Assembly (NCBI GenBank): GCA_943326655.2
Contig: CALPUC020000017.1
Span: 1 to 10,770, forward strand
Direction: 5' to 3'
Source: Rhodoluna limnophila
GTDB taxonomy: Bacteria > Actinomycetota > Actinomycetes > Actinomycetales > Microbacteriaceae
Length of the DNA: 10,770 bases
Part shown: positions 6,608 to 10,770 of the stretch, in pieces
How positions within the stretch are numbered: the first letter of the stretch is position 1
Layout: each line of letters begins with the position of its first letter
The notes under the pieces: model-generated
Databases searched by the model: none
Told to the model about the DNA's origin: nothing
The model's input: the letters and a program-made list of their open reading frames with translations, nothing else
Translations under genes and position numbers: made by a program

Positions 6608-6680
6608 TGGCTCCGACCGGCATCGATCCGGTGACCTAACGATTTTCAGTCGTTCGCTCTACCAACTGAGCTACAGAGCC
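6608..6680 (-). tRNA. tRNA-Phe (GAA)
   Basis: This 73-base cloverleaf has a GGCTCTG acceptor strand pairing with CGGAGCC, a D-loop TAGCTCAGTTGGTAGAGC and an anticodon loop CTGAAAA with anticodon GAA. The discriminator base is A and CCA is not encoded. It is the last of three clustered tRNA genes on the - strand and runs straight into the terminator hairpin. Confidence 0.96.
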
Positions 6681-6704
6681 TAAGGTAGTTTCTCAACAAC
6701 CTAG

Positions 6705-6778
6705 CGATCCTGACGGGACTTGAACCCGCGACCTCCGCCGTGACAGGGCGGCGCGCTAACCAACTGCGCTACAGGACC
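6705..6778 (-). tRNA. tRNA-Asp (GTC)
   Basis: This 74-base cloverleaf has a GGTCCTG acceptor strand pairing with CAGGATC, including one G-U pair. The anticodon stem CCGCC/GGCGG encloses the loop CTGTCAC, giving anticodon GTC. The discriminator base is G, as expected for Asp. CCA is not encoded. It lies 24 bp from tRNA-Phe and 30 bp from tRNA-Glu in the same transcription unit. Confidence 0.96.
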
Positions 6779-6808
6779 AGATGTTGCCACTCGAATCAGG
6801 CTTTGTGG

Positions 6809-6881
6809 TGACCCCAACGGGATTCGAACCCGTGCTGCCGCCGTGAAAGGGCGGTGTCCTAGGCCTCTAAACGATGGGGCC
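6809..6881 (-). tRNA. tRNA-Glu (TTC)
   Basis: This 73-base cloverleaf has a GGCCCCA acceptor strand pairing with TGGGGTC, and an anticodon loop CTTTCAC with anticodon TTC. The discriminator base is A and CCA is not encoded. It is the first gene of a Glu-Asp-Phe tRNA cluster whose order is common in actinobacteria. Confidence 0.96.
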
Positions 6882-6888
6882 TACAAAG

Positions 6889-6902
6889 CTTGATACTTGA
6901 TA
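6889..6902. repeat. tandem heptamer CTTGATA x2 upstream of tRNA-Glu
   Basis: CTTGATA occurs twice without a gap, starting 8 bp outside tRNA-Glu. Read on the - strand it is TATCAAG twice, so each copy contains a possible -10 hexamer TATCAA for the tRNA transcript. It may be a doubled promoter element or chance. Confidence 0.6.
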
Positions 6903-6916
6903 GCACCAAGGGTCAA
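6890..6916 (-). promoter_or_regulatory. candidate promoter of the tRNA-Glu-Asp-Phe cluster
   Basis: On the - strand TTGACC (6911-6916) and TATCAA (6890-6895) are 15 bp apart, which is short of the ideal 17. The alternative TATCAA at 6897-6902 is preceded by TGC, as in an extended -10. Either would start transcription just before tRNA-Glu. The exact assignment is uncertain. Confidence 0.35.
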
Positions 6917-6989
6917 GATTACTTGAGGAAGCCCCTCTGCGCAACCCCGCCATTCACAGGCTTTCTTCAGGGACGCTTTCAACACTCGA

Positions 6990-6998
6990 TGCTAGTTT
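6990..6998 (+). promoter_or_regulatory. candidate extended -10 promoter giving a leaderless NlpC/P60 mRNA
   Basis: TGCTAGTTT combines an extended -10 TG with TAGTTT, which fits the actinobacterial TANNNT pattern. It ends 6 bases before the GTG start at 7005, which is the usual distance to the first transcribed base. There is no Shine-Dalgarno sequence before that GTG. A leaderless transcript beginning at the start codon is therefore likely but unproven. No -35 stands out. Confidence 0.45.
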
Positions 6999-7004
6999 TG
7001 AAAA

Positions 7005-8219
7005 GTGAAGTTTTCAGGGAAGTTTTGGCGCGTGCTCTGGGTAACCGTGTTGGCGAGCTCACTGGTTACAACATCGTTTGTCGCCACCCCAAGTTACGCG
7101 GTTCCCAGCTACCCAACCTGGTCTGAGGTTCAAGCGGCCAAGAAGAGCGTGACCAAAAAGAAGGCTCTGATCGCTCGTTTCAACACCATTCTGGCGGCTC
7201 AACTAAAAGAAGAAGAAAAACTATCCCGTGTAGCGCTTCAGTTAGGCGAGAAGTACAACGTTGCAAAAGAGCAACTACAGTCGATCTCTGCAAAAGTGGC
7301 CACGTTGCAAGCTCAGGCCGATGTTGCCAACGAACAGGCGAATGACGCCAAGGCTCGTCTGGCGCAAATAGCTGCTCAGATGTATCGCAACGGCTCGTCT
7401 GGCACCGGCGTTTCTCTGCTTTTGAATGCTGGCCAAGCCGACAATTTGCTCTATCAACTCGGAGCTCGCGATCGCCTCGCCGTGCAAAACGACACCACCT
7501 ACCGCAAGGCGGTTGAGAAACAGCGTTATGCGCAGTCGGTTACCGACCAACTCAACGTGGCGAAGTTAGACATGGCAGCCAAGGCCAAGGTTGCAAAGGC
7601 TTCTTACGAAAAGGCGGCCAGCGCCGCCAACGAGCTATCAAACAAGATAGACGCCAACAAGTCTTTGCAAACCACTTTCTACGCGCAACTGGCAGTTCTG
7701 CAGCGAACTAGCGCCGATCTGGAACGCAGACGAGCGGAAGGTATCGCCGCGGAAATTAGGCAAAATAACGGAAATGCTGGAAGCGTCTTAACCGCCCCTT
7801 CGTTATACAAGGTGAAAGACGCGGATCCTGAAGTGGTTCGAAAAGTGTTGGCTTTTGCCAGGGACCAACGCGGAGACAAGTACGTTTTTGGTGCGTCTGG
7901 TATGAACTTCTGGGATTGTTCCGGGCTCACGATGACGACATACAAAAAAGCGGGAGGGATTTACATCAGCTGGCATTCGGTGGTGGCGCAATTCCGCTTA
8001 GCGGCACAGCGCAAGCAGCTGGTCCCAATGCGTGAACGTCAGCCTGGGGATTTACTTTTCTATACAACTTCTAGTGCGTTTGATGGCGACAAATATCACA
8101 TCACGATTTACAGCGGAAACAACAAGATGTTGGAAGCCCCGCGTCCAGGAGCATTTGTTCGAGAAGTGCCAATGCGTTGGGGAGAACTATTTCCCTACGC
8201 CGCTCGACCTAGCGCTTAG
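7005..8219 (+). CDS. secreted NlpC/P60 peptidoglycan endopeptidase with coiled-coil N-terminus (RipA/CwlO type)
   Basis: This 404-residue protein begins with a signal peptide: basic MKFSGKFWR, a hydrophobic stretch from about residue 10 to 28, and a likely cleavage after SYA. Residues about 40-250 are Ala, Lys, Gln and Glu rich heptad-like coiled coil, with a MYRNGSSGTGVSLLLNA segment typical of this hydrolase group. The NlpC/P60 domain fills the last 130 residues. The cysteine is C305 in WDCSG, the histidine is H365 in KYHITIY, and E377 lies 12 residues after it. This matches the spacing I recall for the Cys-His-Glu triad of mycobacterial RipA. The family cuts D-iGlu to diamino-acid bonds in stem peptides during cell separation or growth; the coiled coil probably controls access. 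The start is GTG because an in-frame TGA lies two codons upstream. It converges on ppa with 4 bp of overlap. Confidence 0.92.
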   Translation: MKFSGKFWRVLWVTVLASSLVTTSFVATPSYAVPSYPTWSEVQAAKKSVTKKKALIARFNTILAAQLKEEEKLSRVALQLGEKYNVAKEQLQSISAKVATLQAQADVANEQANDAKARLAQIAAQMYRNGSSGTGVSLLLNAGQADNLLYQLGARDRLAVQNDTTYRKAVEKQRYAQSVTDQLNVAKLDMAAKAKVAKASYEKAASAANELSNKIDANKSLQTTFYAQLAVLQRTSADLERRRAEGIAAEIRQNNGNAGSVLTAPSLYKVKDADPEVVRKVLAFARDQRGDKYVFGASGMNFWDCSGLTMTTYKKAGGIYISWHSVVAQFRLAAQRKQLVPMRERQPGDLLFYTTSSAFDGDKYHITIYSGNNKMLEAPRPGAFVREVPMRWGELFPYAARPSA

Positions 8220-8695
8220 TGAACGTAGCGTTCCTGAGCTTCTTTGATTAGTTTCTCGGCCGCGTCGCGCCCGGCCCACTGACCAACCTTTACCCACTTG
8301 CCCGGTTCTAGGTCTTTGTAGTGGGTGAAGAAGTGCTCAATCTCGTTCTTGGTTTGCTCTGGGATGTCGGCGAGGTCTTGGATGTGCGACCAGCGAGGGT
8401 CCTTGGTTGGAACGCAAACCAGCTTCTCGTCGATTCCGCCGTCGTCTTCCATAGGAAGAACAGCGACCGGGCGCACGTCTACGACAACACCGGGAAACAC
8501 TGGGAACTCGAGAAGCACTAGTGCGTCTAGTGGATCTCCGTCGCCGCCGAGAGTCTTGTCGAAGTAGCCGTAGTCGACCGGGTAAACAAACGGGGTAAAC
8601 AGAACGCGGTCTAGGTGAACTCGACCGGTCTCGTGGTCGACCTCATATTTGTTGCGACTTCCCCGAGGAATTTCAATAACTACTTCGTAACCCAT
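8216..8695 (-). CDS. ppa: inorganic pyrophosphatase, family I (soluble)
   Basis: Ppa hydrolyses pyrophosphate to phosphate and so drives nucleotide, RNA, DNA and aminoacyl-tRNA synthesis. The 159-residue protein has the family I sequence: E8 and K16 near the N-terminus, YPVDYGY at 38-44, the metal-binding signature GDGDPLD (D52, D54, D57), and MEDDGGIDEK with D84 and D89. The frame stays open 41 codons further upstream into tilS. The ATG at 8693-8695 is chosen because it begins the family homology (MGYEVVIEIPRG) and has AGGAGA a few bases before it. The stop codon overlaps the NlpC/P60 stop on the other strand. It is divergent from tilS with 48 bp between starts. Confidence 0.97.
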   Translation of the reverse strand: MGYEVVIEIPRGSRNKYEVDHETGRVHLDRVLFTPFVYPVDYGYFDKTLGGDGDPLDALVLLEFPVFPGVVVDVRPVAVLPMEDDGGIDEKLVCVPTKDPRWSHIQDLADIPEQTKNEIEHFFTHYKDLEPGKWVKVGQWAGRDAAEKLIKEAQERYVH

Positions 8696-8743
8696 GGTTC
8701 TCCTAAATAGGCTTGTTGCCAAGAAGTCTATCGAAAGAGACCA

Positions 8744-9754
8744 ATGACTAAGCGTTCCAAAATGACACCGGCTGTAGCCGACGTTCGCCGTTTGGTGCGC
8801 GAAAGTTTCACGCGTCAAGGAGTGGAAACCAACGAGTTGGTTTTAGTGGCCTGCTCAGGGGGAGCCGACTCTTTGGCGCTCGCGGCGGCGCTCGCTTTTG
8901 AAGGGCCGAAACTTGGGCTTCGAATTGGAGCGGTGATTGTGGATCACGGCATTCAAGCCGAAACTGCCAAAGTAGCAAAAGACACCGCCGCGCAATTGGG
9001 CGAGCTAGGTTTTCCGCTCGTTGAAATCGTCACGGTTGAGGTTGGCAGCGAAGGCGGGCTGGAAGCGGCAGCACGGGCGGCTCGTTACGAAGCCATCGAC
9101 GAGGTGGCGGCGGCACACGATGCCAAATTCGTGTTGCTCGGGCACACTCTGGGAGACCAGGCTGAAACTGTCTTACTTGGATTGGCCAGAGGTTCAGGCG
9201 CAAGAAGCCTGAGTGGCATGGCAGAACTTACCGGTCGGTACCTGAGACCTTTGCTCACTGTTACCAGGAGAGAAACAGTAGAGGTTTGTGAAGCAACCGA
9301 CCTCAAATTCTGGGACGATCCTCACAACAGAGAAGACCGTTTTTCCAGAGTGAGAGTTCGTGAACTCGTGCTTCCGGTTTTGGAAAAGGAGCTCGGGCCA
9401 GGCATCGCCGAAAGCTTGGCGCGAACAGCGGATCAACTTCGGGAGGATGCCGACGCATTGGATCAACTGGCTGAAAATGCGTATCAAGCCCTTAGCCGTT
9501 CTTCGTCTAATTCAATCGAGCTGTCAATCGACGGGCTTTCTAAACTTCCCGAAGCAATCAGGTATCGGGTGATTCGAATCGCCGGAACGGCGCTCGATGG
9601 TCATTTTCACCGAACCCACGTGCTTGAAATCGATCGATTATTAACGAATTGGCACGGACAGAAACCGCTTACCGTGCCAGGCGTTAGAGTAGAACGACAG
9701 GGCGAAAACATCGTTCTCAAAAGCACAAAAACTCTCAAACCTGGAGCCTGTTAA
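8744..9754 (+). CDS. tilS: tRNA(Ile)-lysidine synthase
   Basis: TilS uses ATP and lysine to convert C34 of the tRNA-Ile with CAT anticodon to lysidine, which changes it to read AUA. This 336-residue protein has the N-type ATP pyrophosphatase P-loop SGGADS (38-43), VDHGIQ (66-71), GHTLGDQAETVLLG (133-146), and a later PHNREDRFSRVRVR block that fits the substrate region. It is shorter than Escherichia coli TilS and lacks most of the extra C-terminal domain, which is normal for actinobacteria. The start is ATG at 8744 with only a weak ribosome site; a second ATG six codons later has none. It is directly followed by hpt, with stop and start codons adjoining. Confidence 0.95.
   Translation: MTKRSKMTPAVADVRRLVRESFTRQGVETNELVLVACSGGADSLALAAALAFEGPKLGLRIGAVIVDHGIQAETAKVAKDTAAQLGELGFPLVEIVTVEVGSEGGLEAAARAARYEAIDEVAAAHDAKFVLLGHTLGDQAETVLLGLARGSGARSLSGMAELTGRYLRPLLTVTRRETVEVCEATDLKFWDDPHNREDRFSRVRVRELVLPVLEKELGPGIAESLARTADQLREDADALDQLAENAYQALSRSSSNSIELSIDGLSKLPEAIRYRVIRIAGTALDGHFHRTHVLEIDRLLTNWHGQKPLTVPGVRVERQGENIVLKSTKTLKPGAC
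9743..9746 (+). promoter_or_regulatory. ribosome binding site that fixes the TTG start of hpt
   Basis: GGAG within the last codons of tilS lies 8 bases before the TTG at 9755. No ATG or GTG near the start gives the full family N-terminus, so this site supports the TTG. Confidence 0.65.
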
Positions 9755-10306
9755 TTGGATTTAGAAAAGGTCACTGACCAAATCACGAAGGTGCTGGTCA
9801 CCGGTGAACAAATCGACTCGCGAGTTGCTGAAATGGCTGCTGAGTTGGATAGCAAATACGACGGCAAAGACGTGCTTCTAGTGGGAGTGCTAAAAGGCGC
9901 TGTGATGTTCATGGCAGATCTTTCCCGAGCCATGCAAATTCCAGTCACGATGGACTGGATGGCAGTTTCGTCGTACGGCTCGGGAACTCAGTCTTCCGGA
10001 GTGGTTCGAATCCTCAAAGACCTAGACGCCGATGTTCTCGGTCGTCACGTTCTGATTGTCGAAGACATCATCGATTCGGGGCTCACGCTATCTTGGTTAA
10101 TCTCAAATTTGAAGGCTCGCGGAGCTGCTTCGGTTGAGATCGCAGCACTATTGCGAAAGCCAGACGCAGCCAAGGTTGAGGTTGATGTATTGCTAGTCGG
10201 CTTCGATATCCCTAACGAGTTTGTGGTTGGCTACGGCCTCGACTATGCCGAGCGCTACCGATCACTTCGCGGAGTAGCCGTTTTGGCCCCTTCGGTCTAT
10301 TCGTAG
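9755..10306 (+). CDS. hpt: hypoxanthine phosphoribosyltransferase
   Basis: Hpt salvages hypoxanthine (and usually guanine) with PRPP to IMP or GMP, complementing the de novo pathway represented by purF and purM in this window. The 183-residue length is normal. The loop LKG is at 46-48, the flexible catalytic loop SSYGSGTQSSG at 72-82, the PRPP-binding motif VLIVEDIIDSGLT at 99-111 (acidic pair E103, D104), and the base-site segment FVVGYGLDYAERYR at 156-169. The TTG start directly follows the tilS TAA with no gap, which implies translational coupling. The tilS-hpt-ftsH order is conserved in actinobacteria. Confidence 0.96.
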   Translation: MDLEKVTDQITKVLVTGEQIDSRVAEMAAELDSKYDGKDVLLVGVLKGAVMFMADLSRAMQIPVTMDWMAVSSYGSGTQSSGVVRILKDLDADVLGRHVLIVEDIIDSGLTLSWLISNLKARGAASVEIAALLRKPDAAKVEVDVLLVGFDIPNEFVVGYGLDYAERYRSLRGVAVLAPSVYS

Positions 10307-10392
10307 CAGATTTACCCCCTCGGCGAACAACTGAATTTTTGGGGAAGTTCAGCAGGTAGCCTTGATGTTATTCCCCCTGCCAACTAGAAAAA

Positions 10393-10400
10393 GGGAGAGG
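10393..10400 (+). promoter_or_regulatory. ribosome binding site deciding the ftsH start
   Basis: GGGAGAGG ends 8 bases before TTG at 10409 but 20 bases before the in-frame ATG at 10421. The spacing favours the TTG. The 102-bp gap after hpt (10307-10408) holds no gene. It may contain an ftsH promoter, for example TAGCCT at 10357-10362 as a weak -10. Confidence 0.55.
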
Positions 10401-10408
10401 CTAAGTCC

Positions 10409-10770
10409 TTGTCTGAAAACATGAAGAAACTCTTGAAGGGTCCGATTCTGTGGATCGGTCTTGCCCTCGTAGCCATTTTTATTGGCTCGTCGCTCGGTTC
10501 CTCGGTTACCTACCAAAAAGTCGATACCAGTTACGGTCTTTCTCTGATTGAAGACCGCAAGGTCAAGAGTGTCAAAATCTACGACGGCGAACAGCGCGTA
10601 GACATGATTTTGCTCGGAACCGACTCTAAGACCAAGAGCAAGAATGTTCAGTTCACCTACATTTCCTCGCGAGGAACACAGGTGGCTACCGCGATTGCCG
10701 AAGCCAATATCGTAGACGGCTACAACGACGAAGTGCCAAATACCCCTTGGTATCTGAGCCTGCTCGGAAC
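10409..10770 (+). CDS. ftsH: ATP-dependent zinc metalloprotease FtsH, 5' part (3' end outside window)
   Basis: The first 120 codons are visible and the frame runs off the right edge. The protein starts MSENMKKLLKGP, followed by one membrane helix at about residues 11-29 and then a small extracytoplasmic domain with YQKVDTSYGLSLIEDRKVKSVKIYDG. This layout, with S or T at the start of a DTS.. motif and KVKSV plus an acidic turn, is the FtsH extracellular domain as found in actinobacteria. The AAA ATPase and HExxH protease parts lie outside the window, so the call rests on the N-terminus and on the tilS-hpt-ftsH neighbourhood. FtsH degrades misassembled membrane proteins and some regulators. Confidence 0.85.
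   Translation, partial: MSENMKKLLKGPILWIGLALVAIFIGSSLGSSVTYQKVDTSYGLSLIEDRKVKSVKIYDGEQRVDMILLGTDSKTKSKNVQFTYISSRGTQVATAIAEANIVDGYNDEVPNTPWYLSLLG

Noticed and set aside
6502..6610. Cys-rich frame plus terminator read as a cysteine attenuator leader
   Set aside because: No + strand gene follows the terminator until 7005; the segment between is tRNA genes on the - strand, so there is nothing to attenuate.
6890..7126. 78-codon frame overlapping the NlpC/P60 start
   Set aside because: It is out of frame with the signal-peptide gene, starts in the tRNA promoter region without a ribosome site, and its product looks random.
8696..8818. N-terminal extension of ppa to an upstream ATG
   Set aside because: It would overlap the tilS start, has no family similarity, and the ATG at 8695 has a good ribosome site.
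10331..10352. Inverted repeat CTGAA/TTCAG between hpt and ftsH as a terminator
   Set aside because: The stem is only 5 bp with a 12-base loop and no U-run after it.
10362..10390. TTGATG-17 bp-TAGAAA as an ftsH promoter
   Set aside because: Transcription would begin inside or after the ribosome binding site at 10393-10400, which conflicts with its use.

Overview
The window (about 53% G+C by eye) looks like chromosomal DNA from a small-genome, high-GC Gram-positive bacterium (Actinobacteria). It is most likely a Microbacteriaceae-type organism such as the freshwater Luna-cluster genera. This is inferred from gene order and protein style: purF-purM convergent with a DUF3073 gene, tilS-hpt-ftsH, a tRNA-Glu/Asp/Phe cluster, and a RipA/CwlO-type NlpC/P60 hydrolase. 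No transposase, integrase, phage gene or CRISPR array is visible, and coding is very dense.

Layout. Bases 1-1760 carry the 3' part of purF and all of purM (purine synthesis, + strand). A DUF3073 gene (1761-1961, - strand) abuts purM with no gap. Next comes a - strand block read from 6407 down to 2020: a 14-helix DHA2-type MFS exporter, a KimA-like potassium:proton symporter, and two FluC/CrcB fluoride-channel subunits. The gaps in this block are 11 and 4 bp, followed by a 16-bp overlap, so it looks like one operon for ion and toxicant handling. Bases 6408-6607 hold the most unusual element. It is a divergent + strand mini-gene with a strong ribosome binding site, a 17-codon Cys-rich micropeptide (MIKLQDGCNCGGCNCGK), and a strong bidirectional terminator. 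The tRNA genes Phe, Asp and Glu follow on the - strand (6608-6881) and share that terminator. From 7005 the + strand carries an NlpC/P60 peptidoglycan endopeptidase with a likely leaderless GTG start. It converges, with 4 bp of overlap, on ppa (inorganic pyrophosphatase). Divergent from ppa are tilS, hpt and the 5' part of ftsH, a conserved actinobacterial order.

How the genes fit together. purF/purM (de novo purines), hpt (purine salvage), ppa (pyrophosphate removal) and tilS (tRNA-Ile lysidine) are housekeeping genes. The MFS/KimA-like/FluC block is a membrane transport module. The Cys-rich micropeptide shares its upstream region with the MFS gene. It is not a leader for any downstream gene, because what follows its terminator is on the other strand. 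The peptide, or its mRNA, is therefore probably the product. A metal- or thiol-binding role is an inference from composition only.
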